DNA of 64,000 nt from Hydractinia symbiolongicarpus (GCF_029227915.1 NC_079884.1:23250001-23314000); one strand, 5' to 3'; shown: positions 10,590 to 22,669, counted from the first letter of the stretch. A program made the numbers and translations. Notes: a model not told the origin generated them from the sequence alone.

Positions 10590-13500
10590 ATGTTTAAAAA
10601 AGCTTTATTCTACCTACAAAGGATTGCGGTTAGAAAAGATTATCATGCTGTGTTATTTTTACATATCCAAAAGCAGAGAAACTTTTGTGATTATGTTGTC
10701 AAATACTTGTGTAGTGCAAAAACATTTCGCTATTGCAAAGTCTGCCCGTGCTTGAGAACGTTCAGTTGTGATCAAGGCAACGATATGACATCTGAAAGAT
10801 CTCTTCTTGAACAGAAGCATGAAGAATATCAGAAAAGCATAAAACACATGGAAGATTTTCTTACTTCAGTAGGGATATCTGGAGAAAAAGGGCTTTGGAT
10901 TTTTGGATATGGTTCTTTGTTATGGAAAGTTAATTTTAAGTATGATATGGAAAAGATAGGGTATATAAAAGGATACGTTAGAAGATTTTGGCAAGGAAGC
11001 ACAGATCACAGAGGAACGCCAGAGAAGGTGAAAAATTCATTCCGTGTTTTTGTTTCTTTGTAACTTATATGCCTACATGTGCGTTTGTGCCTACCTTATT
11101 GGTTTTATGCCTATGAGCCTTATTGAGTGACTACGTCTCCGACGTGGTTCATGTGCCTCAGAGTTTTAAGTTCCTTTGTATTTCAGTGTTGCATATTACA
11201 TATTTTCACAAAAAAATGCATAAAATAAAAATTGGCAGATTGGAAGTGGACGTGCATAAGGTGAAAGCAAGTATAGCTCTATAGATATGGAATTATTTTT
11301 CGACTGTTATCTGTCTTTGACGTTGTTTTATCATTGGTGTTGTGTTTTAAAAGAAAGGTTAGAAGTCAAGTTTTAAAGATTAACAGCTGCTTGTGAAAAA
11401 AACAAACAAACTTGTATGTATTCAAAATATTAAATTTGCATGAGAGTTGATTAATAATTTATTTATAAAAAGCTGAAGATAGCATAGTTCATAGATACAC
11501 ATAGATGCCCGCTCTACAATCCAGCGCATTATATTTTTTAAATTTCGAAGGTCTTTCCCAAGCTGGTTCCCGCACTTGTTGTTGAGTTTTGCGTCCTAAT
11601 GTGAAAAAGAGGCAAGAGGCGACGATGTTGAGTTTTAGTGCATTTCTTAAACTTCCAAGCAGAATTATCTTGTACTCGGCAGGCTAAATTCGACAAATGT
11701 TTTTCGTTTTACGTGAAAATCAAAAATACATTTTGCAGCTAATTCGCCGCCAAATTCGTTATTCACAATTTGGTCCATTAAGATCCTCCTTTTTTTCCAC
11801 TTAAAGACAATTAATTTTGATATATATCACAACCAAATCTCGGTAGAGGTTAGGGGAAATAGCAAAGCACGGTTTTTTTTGTTATGTGGTGTCATTTGTA
11901 AAGAGTGAGCCAATGACATAAATTTTTAGGATTTACGTACAGGGCACTTTGGTTACACTAAATTTGGTATTTATTACAAAAAAAAGCACTGGATTTGTTT
12001 ACAAAAGAGAACAGCCTCGATGTTGTTTGATGTTGTTCTTACAGGTAGCTTAGCTACCCTATATAGCTAGATTAAGGATTAAACTAGCATTTATTACTTA
12101 ATACTCAGTAAAATAGGTCAAGTTTAAATATTAAACTTTTTCGCTATAGCTAGCTAGACTAAGTATGAAAGGACAAGGCTGAGATTTTTAGCTGGGTTAA
12201 AAGTCAAAACTTAAGAGGAAAATTACATCACAGTTTTTAAAATTATATTACACATACTATAGAACACCTGCGGGAAAATTCATTGTTCATCAAGTTACCC
12301 CATATGGGTGATATGGAAGATTTCTTTATTAAAAAACCTCAGAAACATTTTCAAGTGGATTACTTTCACAATAACAAAAATTGAAAATTTTTGAGATAAA
12401 CTTTTGCGATTTTGTCATTTATTAGTTTTCAAATTTCTCGCTGGAAATTTTTAAGGTTTAAAACCCATGTCGCACAGTAACTTCTTCGTCCTTATCATAA
12501 TGTCATATACATAAGCTATGCAACAACTTTTGCAGGAAAATAAAAACACAAAGAGAAAAAGGTTGTTATAAAAATATTATAAATTAATTTCAAACCGATT
12601 AGTCCCTGCAGCCATTTTGGTGTCAGCGGTATGAAAAACTATGCTAAAACTATACTAAGTAAAAGTCCTATTACTTCAGTAAAAATTGAAATAATGACTT
12701 GAAACTTAGTATTACATGTTTTTAGACCAGTTTGATGAAATAAACCCAAAAAAATTTTTGCTACTATCATAGTTTTTGAGTTCTTGAATTTAGCCATTTT
12801 TGGAGACGCCAATAAACTGTTTTTGATAGCATATCATTTTGACAAGCCATGTGTACAGAAAACATTCAAAGTGATTCTCAGGATTTAAAATAATTCAACA
12901 GATAAAATGTGTCCTAGGTTTAGGAACAAATACCTTATCCAGCTCAGAGAAAGTGGGAATGAGTTTCTAAAGCACAGTGTCAAATACATAATCTAAATTT
13001 TATGCCATATAAATACAAAGTGGTTAGAAGTTATTTTTTTGTCCACCTGGATCTGCAACACATTAACTTGCACTAATAACTTGTACCACTCACAATTTAT
13101 TTTTGAATATCAACAGGAACTTATTATGCAAAATGAAAAATGCTAAACAACTGTATTTGCTTTGCAGAAGTAACAATAGGCTTCATCATAAATCCTGTAA
13201 ATGTTGGTTTATGAAAAATGCATTATACCTTTAATGCTATAAGCGCTCCACTGGATTTGTAACACATTACAAGTGTCCTCCGTGTGACACAGTTACCCTT
13301 TACTAAGTCTTAACCTGGACAGAGACTTCAGGTCTTCCGGCTCTAAGCGAATATTACTTCTGGCTATACTTTCCAATATTTTGTTATTTCATAAAAGAAA
13401 CCTGAAAATCCACAAAAATTTATTTATGAAAAATAGGTTTCTGTTCGATAAAAGAAACCTTAACATTTGCAGTAATTTATTTATGAAATATAGGTTTCTG

Positions 13501-15024
13501 TTTGTCGTGACAACATATTTAACCAACATGCAATGCCTTGCATACCTAACTAGCTATATACTCAAGTCTTGACTGTTCACTGCTATGGGAGGTCCAAATA
13601 ACTACCTAGCTATTTTTATTTAAAATGACAGAATGCCTTGAAAAATCTTTTGTGTAGCTAGCTACATAAAAATAATATATTTAGCTCTTGTACTTTATCA
13701 CTTAATTATTTAATAACAAATGTGCCCTGGAGTGATGGCATGGTACTAGCTAGGTAGCTTAAAATCACAAAATAAATAATATCCAGATGTGACCATCCAT
13801 CATCATCAGGCATCAGAAAGGCGTTTCTGTTCTTTACTTCTCATTGTGGGGTACCTCAAATTCTTGTAAATCCAATGAAAAAAAATTACTTAAGACTTCC
13901 TCTCCTTTCCCTTGCACCACTCATGGCATTTCTTAGCATGTCTTCAGTTCGAAGCCACGATTCCTTAGATTCCAACTGCGTCTCGTTCACAAGTTTCAGC
14001 GCTAGCCAATATGATGGACAACGTCGAGGAACCCTGGGTAATTTTGAAAAATGTGGTTCTGCCTTATGATTTTCAGATTTTTGCCGCTAATATCAGCATA
14101 TTTTAGCCCTTGAATGCCACACCTCCGTATATATAGGAGTTAGTAATCTTTAATAATATCGCGCACATTTCAAGGAGTCAACCAAAAATAATTTATGGTT
14201 GCCCCCAAAGCACATAGGCGCGTGAGAAAAGCAATTATGCACAATTTGTTATGAAAATATTGAAAGAAAAAGTTAGCTCTGTGTTCTCGGGCAATCGGTA
14301 CCGCTTTAATAATAGTTTTGTTTGCATCTTAATCGAGTTAAAAGTTGACATACCTAATGTTTCTTCGTTTTTATACCTAATGTAATTACGGAATACATTT
14401 AAAAGCAATGTCTTGTAAAATCCTAGCTAGCGTGAGAAGTCATTGCACAGCTATAATAATATGTTTTATTCTTTTTAGCCTGGAAGGGTAGCAACTATCG
14501 TACCAGCGAAAGACAGCAACGTAAGTTATAAAATATTGTCTCAAATTCAGCGTCTTTGCTTTTTTCTAAAATTCAGAATTTGTTGTTGTTGTTACTCTCG
14601 TCTTTTTTTTTTAACTCATGAGCAAAACTATTTTTTTATTTTTCAGCAATCTTTATGGGGTATAGCCTATCATATTCCACCAATTCATGCGGAGGAAACA
14701 CTTAATGTTTTAAACTTTCGGGAGAAAGGAGGGTACTCGTTGAAAAAAGTTGAGTTACTGACAGCTGATACGCCATCACAATCGATAGAAGTTCTTCTAT
14801 ATGTCGCAAATGAAGGGAACAGCGACTATGGAGGTGATCATGATCTAAGACATATCGCGTTGCAGATAGCACAAGCAGTTGGACCTAGTGGCCCAAATAG
14901 AGAATATTTATTTAATCTAGCAGAAGTGCTACGTCGAAAGAACTTAGCTTCAAGTGACGACGCCCAACATGCTTTAGAATTAGAAAAGATGGTCAAATCT
15001 ATTTTGCATAATAATGAAAAGTAA
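10590..15024 (+). CDS. CHAC: ChaC-type gamma-glutamylcyclotransferase, three exons
   Basis: Exons are 10590-11027, 14479-14520 (42 nt) and 14647-15024. All introns are GT/AG and phase 0, giving 285 residues from the first ATG. The family cleaves glutathione to 5-oxoproline and Cys-Gly in the cytosol. The substrate loop FGYGSLLW (residues 105-112), [12 protein letters not shown] (131-142), PGRV at the exon 2 start, and FREKGGY (184-190, with the expected catalytic Glu186) are all present, followed by [17 protein letters not shown]. Residues 1-65 are extra compared with CHAC1/CHAC2. An internal ATG at 10785 would give a 220-residue protein of normal size. The long N-terminus ([16 protein letters not shown]) is basic and hydrophobic and could be an organelle-targeting signal. 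A TAG lies directly before the first ATG. CHAC1 and CHAC2 types cannot be separated here. Confidence 0.93.
11560..11790 (-). repeat. Interspersed repeat, copy 3 (diverged)
   Basis: On the minus strand, GGCGGCGAATTAG followed by a CATTTGTCGAATT..GCCGAGTA segment parallels the repeat at 7652-7905. Similarity is weak outside these blocks. Confidence 0.4.
13385..13500 (+). repeat. Direct duplication, about 66 bp x 2
   Basis: AAAAGAAACC ... ATTTATTTATGAAA..TAGGTTTCTGTT occurs twice in succession. Within each copy AGAAACCT and AGGTTTCT are inverted. Confidence 0.75.
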
Positions 15025-15424
15025 ATGGTACGAAATATAAAATGTTGAAATTCGATATAACCTAGGAGGCTTGTAAAGGAGGCAAGACATATCCTATCAG
15101 ATTGGAAATAACACACTTCCTGTGTTTGTCTTTAGTGCAAAAGTAACGCAAGTTAATGATTAAGCCTATCCGAGATTAACCCATTTCAGCAGCCCACTCC
15201 AGACTTAGCCTAATACATTAATGTTATACATTTATTAACTTTGGTATCAGTGTTTTTTGTCCTAGCCAATGTTATTGTTTCTTTCGTGTTATCTTTACCA
15301 AATTTTTACTAAGCTGCAACTTGATTTATGGCAATCTGTATCTATCTCTATCAATACGATAAAGTATATATTTTGGTTAAAATTCAACAACACTTTCTAA
15401 TAATCTCTGCGAAAAACAATGGAA

Positions 15425-15935
15425 TTTTAATGACGTCCAGCAGTGACTCATCAAGTACAAAAATTTACCGAAAAATTTAAACACCTGTTGCGTCTATTGT
15501 GAAGAGCTTAAACTTTTGAGCTTTTAGAAAGTTTAATTGGCGATTTGTTTAGCAATTACTTCAATTGGATAAAGCTTGAAGTTCTGATCAAAATAACGCA
15601 TACGATCATATGCTTTCGACTAACGGTTAAGGAGATCTAAGGCTTTAAATTTTCTGCTGACGTCAGCAAAAAAACAAAAACACATGTACAAAAACAAATG
15701 TTTAAAAATTCACTTACACGTTGCCCCTATTGTGTAGAGAATCATGTGTTTTGACAAACGGTCGAAGGGATATTTTTTAGGGTTTGATGGTTTCTTGATG
15801 ACATTGCCAACCTGTCTTTTCCGAAACAGGTGGTTCCTAGTTACCCAAGTGGGGGAAGATGTCAGTTATTTCCATCTGTTTCCAAGTAATTTTGCCTTAA
15901 GGTTATAAGTGCATTACAATGGCCTTGTTGTTGGT
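15425..15935 (-). mobile_element. Degraded copy of the long Helitron-like unit
   Basis: It shares the ordered blocks of the 40306-42854 units: ATTGTGAAGAGCTTAAA, GATCATATG, CTGCTGACGTCAGCA, GTTGCCCCTATTGTGTAGAG, TTTGACAAACGGT, GGGTTTGATGGTT and CCTAGTTACCCA. Orientation is the same as that array. Neither terminus is recognisable. Confidence 0.55.
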
Positions 15936-16291
15936 TGACTGATTTAGCTGAATGAGGTAATGACAGGTTGATGCCTGCGTTTAAATTTAAACCCAAGTTG
16001 GAAGATAGTATCGGAAGTGCTGTATGTAATTCTTATGTATAGGCGCCATGGCTTACCTGTACTAATCGGTCAACCCGGTCTCACTCAGGTGTAAGGTGTA
16101 ATATACTTTTACGTGAATTATTTCGCGAACCGAAAATGTTGTGCATGGTTTTTCTAATACAAGATATTGACAGGTTGTTATTTGTGGGTAAATGTTACCC
16201 AAAGTTGCAGGAAAGTTTTTTTTTAATATGCATTACATTTAAAAAACTCTAAATTCAACAAGGCAAATCGTGTTATTCAACTGAGACAAAT

Positions 16292-16353
16292 AAGTCTTCT
16301 TTGGCACGAGGCACGCTTTGAATTTAAAGCGTCCCTCGTGCCAAAGAAGGACT
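16292..16353. repeat. Long hairpin with 28-nt arms
   Basis: The left arm 16292-16319 contains TTCTTTGGCACGAGG. The right arm 16325-16353 contains the complement CCTCGTGCCAAAGAA. The loop is 5 bases, with one mismatch and one bulge. The length and near-complementarity resemble a small-RNA precursor, but a fold-back repeat is equally possible. Confidence 0.7.
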
Positions 16354-17250
16354 TTGTTTATAAGTTTTTGTAAATAGACATACATCTTGTGATATTTGTA
16401 TCTCTCTTCCTTGTACTTTCTCTGTACGTAAATCATCTCATCCTGCAAGCTTTACGATATTCAGAATTTTTATCAGGTGGATGAGATTACAGGTACTTTC
16501 TAACTCGATAAATATTGAAAAAAAAGTAAGAAAGAAAATTGAGCTCTTTCTAAAAAGTATTCGCAGGTTATAATAAAGGAAATTATCTTTCAGTTAAAAC
16601 GCAGAGCATAATTTTAACTACTATAAAAAAATCTGGTGTTTTTCGTAAAGATTATGTCAAGCTGTAAAAAAGTGGAGCATAATTTTTTTAGAATAACTTT
16701 ACAAAAGCTGGTATTTTCCTTAAAGATTATGTCAATTAAACGCAGATCATCGGAAAATTACTTCGCTTAAAAAATGTGTAATCTTTTCCAGAAAGTTCAT
16801 AAAATTGCGTGTTTTCAATGTGGTTATTTTATATAAAATGCAAACAATCGATAAGATTGTTTAACATATGGAAATAATTGATTCGCGAAGATTACATATA
16901 ATCGAATTTTTATGTCTGAAATATTTAGATTATTCTAAATAATCGAATATAATTTTGCATAATCTTATTACCGATTATTCCTTTTTTCGCGCAGTGAAAA
17001 TAATTACTTGCATGGAAACTTAATTACGCGCTTACACGAGAAATTAACTAAACGTAAAAGCCCATACTAGAATACGCAAAACTAGTACAAAATTTGCGGA
17101 CTCTTTGAAACCAATATGCAAACAAGAATTTGATGCGCATTAGATGAACCATCGTGTATGCTATTGTCAATACACTTATTATAGTTTATGAGGTAATGCC
17201 AGTTAATGCTTGTTATACTTCCATTAACATTATTTAGCCCTTACACACCT

Positions 17251-17286
17251 GCCACACCTTCCCACCCCATCGTGGGAAGGTGTGGC
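17251..17286. repeat. Perfect 15-bp hairpin
   Basis: GCCACACCTTCCCAC is followed by CCCATC and then the exact complement GTGGGAAGGTGTGGC. It is GC-rich within AT-rich sequence. Confidence 0.85.
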
Positions 17287-17574
17287 CAAGAACCAATAAA
17301 AGGTGTCGTCAACAATCATTAAAATCAGCAGGATTTGCCCATATTAAAATTATCTAGGATCTGACTTATTTCGACGCCCACATGACCAGCTTTTTTGCTC
17401 CAATTGTGTACCAACAGGTTCTGGGGAAACCTTAAAAGACATTAGCATAGAAAAAGGATTGGTTCTGACTCAGGTGAGACCTATACCATTGATGTTACTC
17501 TCCATCCTTGTACACAATGAATAACATCCTTAAAATTAAAATATACATATATATTCTAAATACTTTAAAAAAAT

Positions 17575-18585
17575 CTAACAAAAAATCCAATCAAGATGTT
17601 TTTCAGGTCGGCAATCTCGTGGACAAATTTTTGATACTATATCATTGCATGGCCTAACACATCCAACGTAATGATGGGCAGAATTTCGTTTTGTAGGAAA
17701 GGGTACACTTCCTTGGTAGATTTTACAATTATATGAGTCATGCTGCAAGACATCGTCTTCAACAAGAGGCCAAACATAAATATTTAAAACATTTTGATCA
17801 TTCCCCTTGGGTGCCTCTTTTACTTTTGTTCTAAATTCAGACTTTCGGAATATAAAGTTCCAAATCTCTTTGGCCAACACTCGATTTTTACTACCTTTAA
17901 AACACCAAAGTCCTCCCATGATCCTTGACGTATGAACATTTCTGTCCCTCATAACGTGCATAATCCTTCCTGTATTAAGCCATTCTTTAACTGCATCTTC
18001 TTCCCTCCGTAAAATAGGAGAATCTAAATCTCGAAAACAGGTGATGTCAACAGTCCAATCAACTAGCGGCAAATATCTCCACACCATTCCATTCTTCTCT
18101 ATTAAATCTTCAAAGTTCGATATTGAGTTTATATCACAAAAACTCACATGTTTGTATTGACTGCTAATATTCTCACGAAATGATCTACTTAAATTTTCGT
18201 GATATATTCGAACCAGCCAATCGAAGTACAAAGAACTATTACGAATCTCATTGGCTATATTAACAATAAAACCGCCCCATTTTGTTTCAGAATTATTTCC
18301 AAATATAGTATAAGAGAGTAGCTTGATGTTATTTGCATTTGAGATTTTACCATTGCATATTATCCTCTTATTAACATGGTTCAGTGGTTTATCCTTTTTA
18401 AATATTTTTTCCAATTCTTTAGTTGGATACAGGATATCTAGAACATTTCCTTGTTGATAAAAGTAGATGTATGTGAGAAGAAAGCACGAAAGAGAAAACA
18501 TGAAGCAAAATTTATAACGAACAAGAATTATGATGACTATGTTTGAAAATGAAATATCTTCGTCAACTCTTTTAGAATATGCCAT
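17575..18585 (-). CDS. Type II membrane glycosyltransferase-like protein
   Basis: An intronless frame of 336 residues that starts at an ATG. A hydrophobic segment (about residues 16-43) follows a short basic/acidic N-terminus, the layout of a Golgi type II enzyme. The stem runs to about residue 90. The catalytic-looking part has CFRDLDSP (183-190), with the DxD-type motif DLD 186-188, REEDAVKEWL (194-202), IMHVMRD (208-214) and IMGGLW (222-227). The combination of an RDLDS acidic motif, an H-x-MRD motif and an MGG-W motif is familiar from uncharacterised eukaryotic and bacterial glycosyltransferase-like proteins. The sugar donor and acceptor cannot be told. Several Cys near the C-terminus may form disulphides. 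It lies alone, with no neighbour in the same direction. Confidence 0.7.
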   Translation of the reverse strand: MAYSKRVDEDISFSNIVIIILVRYKFCFMFSLSCFLLTYIYFYQQGNVLDILYPTKELEKIFKKDKPLNHVNKRIICNGKISNANNIKLLSYTIFGNNSETKWGGFIVNIANEIRNSSLYFDWLVRIYHENLSRSFRENISSQYKHVSFCDINSISNFEDLIEKNGMVWRYLPLVDWTVDITCFRDLDSPILRREEDAVKEWLNTGRIMHVMRDRNVHTSRIMGGLWCFKGSKNRVLAKEIWNFIFRKSEFRTKVKEAPKGNDQNVLNIYVWPLVEDDVLQHDSYNCKIYQGSVPFPTKRNSAHHYVGCVRPCNDIVSKICPRDCRPEKHLDWIFC

Positions 18586-20904
18586 TTGCTTCGTATCATT
18601 TCTTTTTCTTTTCCGTCTGTTTTAAATAAAGTTTTCCGCTTAAAAAGCTACGTTTTTATTTTCTTCTGAATTTTTTTTCTTGTGAGAGTGAATTCATGTT
18701 GTTAATTATGCCAAGTTTAAAATTGTGAGAAGCGTATTTTTAATGTTTAATACTCAAGCGGCTAACATAATTAATAATGAAATACTTTTTGCGTTTCCTG
18801 AAAGTTAAAATTTGAAACAGAACACAATCAAATATCAATTTGTATTCATGTGGTCGCCATATGACAGTTCCAAGTTACTTGCATTGCCTAGGTATTTTTT
18901 ATGCAGAGTGCTTTCCCCCTACATTGTGCTAGCTTCGCGAAATGTTTAAAATATATTTTTAATGATTCCAAAGACTTCGTTGTGCTTCTTAAGTCATTGA
19001 GGTTCGTAATTTTCCTGTTCTTACTTTCGTTTGAAAAGAACAATCGCTGTGAGCTAAAATTTTAAACTGAATTTACCTAATGAAGTCTCTTTCTCTATAA
19101 TAACAGCCGTATATTGTCTGTCAGCAATGATGGTAATGCTGGAGGAAAATGATCGCCGAAGGTACAACGCACCCTTGTGTCAGGATGTTTCCATGGGCAA
19201 TAATGAAACGCCTACTGCAGGAAGATACACGTTTTGAACATTTTGCCACGCTGTTCTTGCACGCTATGTAATATTATTCCTACTATGTAGCTACGTCTAC
19301 TTTATTCTCACGTGGTGAACATGCTTAGATTAAAGACATATGACTCACGTTACGGAAAATATAGATAACTGCAGTTTCTATTGGCTTACTCAGGCGCGAA
19401 TCTAGTCACTTTTTTACTATGTCAGGACGCTAAAACATTGGACGAATCAGCTAGAGGTTTTTGGCTGGATCTGTAAGTCTTCCAAGCGGGGTACGAGGCG
19501 AAGACCCAGACGTTGATGTTAAAATAGGCTTTAGCGACCCTGAAACAAGTTAAACCCGGGGTAAAATCAAGTTTTGCAGACCCCAGCATTGCCTAGATCA
19601 AACGTCAGTGCCAATTAGTAACAATATATTTGTTAACATTATTTTTAGAACAAAAAATAACGCTATCACATGCATTTAAGTTAAATTTAATAAGAACGTT
19701 TTAAAAATATCACTAGAACGCATGTGTAATTCGAATCATCTAGGGATCTTAAAATTTGTTTGGACTACATTATTTTTTGAATTATAGGAGTTTGAATTGA
19801 AGAAGTTTTTTTGGAGGGGTTTACTAATAAATTCTGCAGAGAACGAACGAAGAATCTGTTCGATTTAAATGATTTTTTGAATTATAGAAGTTCGAATTAC
19901 ATGAGTTATTGAAGGCATCGTCGCATAGATTCATTATTTCCGAGTTTACTTTGCCGAAACAGGATAATACACTTTTTTATAAAAACTACAAGAAATTGAA
20001 AGAAGTTGGAAATGTTTTTAATTTTTATTTTGTGGTTTTTGGAAGTTTATAGTTTAAATATTTTTTGTTATTAAAAAATCATTTGACATGTTCTGCTTTT
20101 AACATGTTCTAAAGTTTTAGGCCTCGAAATCCATGTTCCGCAGTTTGTTTTAAATTTAAAAATGTGTATATAGCTAACCTAAGCTAGAATGAGTCATATT
20201 ACCATATGCATTGTTTTTTAAAAAAAAATTCCCTAGAATAAAAAATGAATATTTTTGTTAGCTAAAAATATCGTTAGTTTATTATGATGCTATGCATTTC
20301 GCAATAACAATCAGAAACCTAATCAAATTTTAAATTACGGAAATAGGGAAAGTTTTACATTTGTGCATTAGTGCTTCCTACCAGAGGTATTTGCAGCTAA
20401 TTTATATTACACATGAAATCTTAGACTTATAAAGTGAACATAATACCTGAAGCATTGCTTTGCTTCCATCAGTAATAGAAGCGTGATGCTAAAGTACTTT
20501 TTTGCGTTATTCTTTTATAACCTAGCTACCCTCCTGGAATAAACATATAAAGGTTTGATGTCGATATCAAGTTTCTATAATTCAAATCTGAAATCTTATT
20601 TAAGGATGAAAATAAATTTCAATATTCTTCTCATCAAAAATAAACACGAACGTCTGCTTTTGTGATATTAATTTCTCTTCTAGCTTCAACTTGGCAAAAA
20701 TTTCAGGAGTTTGACATTCGCTAGTTGTAGCTTGGATTAAAACAAACTCGTTTTGAAGACGTTGCGCTCATTGTTCATAGTAAGGCATACCAGAAAAAGA
20801 ACAAAAATCCATAAATTGGGCTATGATAAAGCAGGCTATTTTTTATTAATACCATATTCTGTCTCTGCGCGATTTTAGAGTTGTGATACAAACACGCGGA
20901 TATA
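18586..20904. other. Intergenic, 5' of the glycosyltransferase-like gene
   Basis: AT-rich. Around 19770-19905 two similar segments (TTTTTTGAATTATAG-AGTTTGAATT and a second with AGTTCGAATT) recall the ends of pogo-type elements seen elsewhere in the window. No gene is visible. Confidence 0.35.
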
Positions 20905-21085
20905 ACAAATGCGGTATACAAAAGACAGGCGAACCTATGGATTTATTCAAAGGCTACCGACAAGTACATTATCTATGTTATGATACCCGTATAATTCTGT
21001 CTCTCACGCAAAATGGTACCTCAAGTAGCGAGACGCACGCACTGCGGTATAAAAGAGACGGGTGAACCCGTTTGATTTTTTCACC
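20905..21085 (+). mobile_element. Two degraded Helitron-like copies
   Basis: The 3' parts are recognisable twice. The first has ATGCGGTATACAAAAGACAG, GCGAACC and a decayed hairpin (about 20909-20970). The second has GCAAAATGGTACC, GTAGCGAGACGCACGCA, TGCGGTATAAAAGAGACGGG and a decayed hairpin (about 21005-21085). Orientation is opposite to the 28989 copy. Confidence 0.6.
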
Positions 21086-21799
21086 GTCTGTGAGTCAAAG
21101 ATGGCAGCTGCGTGTAGCGACTAGCGAATTAACGTGTATTTGGTCACGAGATGGCCACTGCTATGCAATAATATTCAAACATTGCATGAATTGTTTTGAT
21201 AAAAATGGCAGCCGGTGTTGATATTGAAAATAGCTGAGTGATAGAGTTTTAGAAACGACTCAGAAATAATTGCGGTCAAAATTATTTTTATTAGGCTTAT
21301 ATTAATTAGATTACATCCTGTTTCTATTATGTTGATGTGCACGTTAGCTTTTCGTTTACAAAAGATAACGTTTAATTAATCAGAGGGAAATCTCCAATTT
21401 TTCAAATTATGACGTAGCTCATGGCTTTTGTAGTTGTTTGTGTGTATTATGCGGCCAACAATAAAACAAAAAAAAATCATTACAAAGCATTATTTCAGTG
21501 ATTTTAAAAACAACATGGCTTGTGACGTAGCTTCGGAACCACGTGCTAAGGTCGTGATATGATTTCAATGGATATAATCCGAGCTTTAACAACCAATATT
21601 AAAAAACTTATGTTATACGGAAATGATTAGCTACGCTGTATAAAAATTTTACAGCAAACACACGTGCTTAAGTCGTGGTAAAATAATACCCACGGGTATA
21701 CCCCACAATTCTGAGAAACAATATTTGCCTGATATGAAATAGGGTGACCGGGAAATAAATTTTTAATTGAGATCTACCTCGTGGTGTGTCTAAACAAAA
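21086..21799. other. 5' flank of the ankyrin-RING gene
   Basis: The likely promoter and 5' untranslated region. I see no specific element. Confidence 0.3.
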
Positions 21800-22669
21800 A
21801 TGGCGAACTGCGCTGAACTTACTGAAGAAAGAACAGAAAAGTATGATTGTAACGGTAATAGTCCTCTACACGTGGCTTGCTATGAGGGGGATATTGAAAG
21901 ATTATTCGCCTTGCTTCATGAAAGTAATTATTTAAATTCTCAAAACGACAATGGAGCTACTCCTCTTATGTGTGTAATACAAGGTACTGATTTTAACGTT
22001 AACAATAAAAACTCCACGAAAGAAAAACTGTTGAAAATGATGAAGATATTGGTTGAACACGGAGCAGATGTGAATCTTCAAGATTGCAAAGGTGACACTG
22101 CTCTACATTTAGCTATTGAGCAAGCTTGTATGAAGTCAATATTCTCTAAAAGCTTATCATATCTCATCAAGAATGGAGCAAAAACGAATATCCGTAATAA
22201 CAAAAACGAACGTTCCACGGACCGAGCTATTAAAAGCAATTCAAGCAAAATTATCGACATTGTCACATTTACTCAGGCTCAATGTAGAACTGACTGCTTA
22301 CTAGAAGTAGAATGTCCGTACGGCCACACCAATAGAATTCAACAGGCAGAAATAGAAAAGGAAAATACTAGTGAAAAATCTGAAATTGACTACAACGGTA
22401 ACACTGATCAGAATAAACAATCCATGAACTATCGACTTCACGACATCAAACGTATCAACAGAGTTGATAGCATTTACGAATGCCCAATATGTTGTTCTGG
22501 TTACGAGAAGGGAACGCCCATATACCAGTGCGTTAATGGTCACGTCATTTGTGAGAAATGCTGGCAAAGTCTAACCATCGTTGAATGTCCTTCCTGTAGA
22601 GTTGACATGAAGGATCTTCGTGTACGGAACAGAGCTTTGGAAGCGCTTATTTTGAAGTCAAATTTATAG
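21800..22669 (+). CDS. Ankyrin-repeat protein with C-terminal SIAH-type RING finger
   Basis: An intronless frame of 289 residues; the ATG sits in a good context (ACAAAAATGGCG). Ankyrin repeats cover about residues 18-150 (NGNSPLHVACYEGD, NGATPLMCVI, KGDTALHLAIEQA, then a weaker repeat). A low-complexity linker follows. A C3HC4 RING spans residues 228-266: C228, C231, C244, H248, C251, C254, C263 and C266. PIYQC-NGH and CPSCR are the signature of SIAH-like RINGs, and RVRNRALEALI follows as in that group. The predicted role is an E3 ubiquitin ligase whose ankyrin repeats bind substrate. The SIAH SBD and SIAH zinc fingers are absent, so it is not SIAH itself. All eight zinc ligands are intact. 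Confidence 0.85.
   Translation: MANCAELTEERTEKYDCNGNSPLHVACYEGDIERLFALLHESNYLNSQNDNGATPLMCVIQGTDFNVNNKNSTKEKLLKMMKILVEHGADVNLQDCKGDTALHLAIEQACMKSIFSKSLSYLIKNGAKTNIRNNKNERSTDRAIKSNSSKIIDIVTFTQAQCRTDCLLEVECPYGHTNRIQQAEIEKENTSEKSEIDYNGNTDQNKQSMNYRLHDIKRINRVDSIYECPICCSGYEKGTPIYQCVNGHVICEKCWQSLTIVECPSCRVDMKDLRVRNRALEALILKSNL

Larger units (their letters stand above)
11028..14478 (+). other. Intron 1 of the ChaC gene
   Basis: The donor is GTGAAA and the acceptor is CTTTTTAG. It contains a diverged minus-strand copy of the 7652-7905 repeat at about 11560-11790 and a direct duplication at about 13385-13500. A minus-strand frame of about 65 codons (about 13886-14086) is open but unassigned. Confidence 0.6.
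15025..17574. other. Intergenic, repeat-rich
   Basis: It holds a degraded single unit of the Helitron-like long repeat (about 15425-15935), two hairpins (16292-16353 and 17251-17286) and a degenerate 78-bp direct repeat at about 16585-16740 (TAAAGATTATGTCAA twice). No gene is visible. Confidence 0.4.

Noticed and set aside
13886-14086. Minus-strand frame of about 65 codons inside the ChaC intron
   Set aside because: Composition is plausible but there is no ATG at the start, no family resemblance and no second exon.
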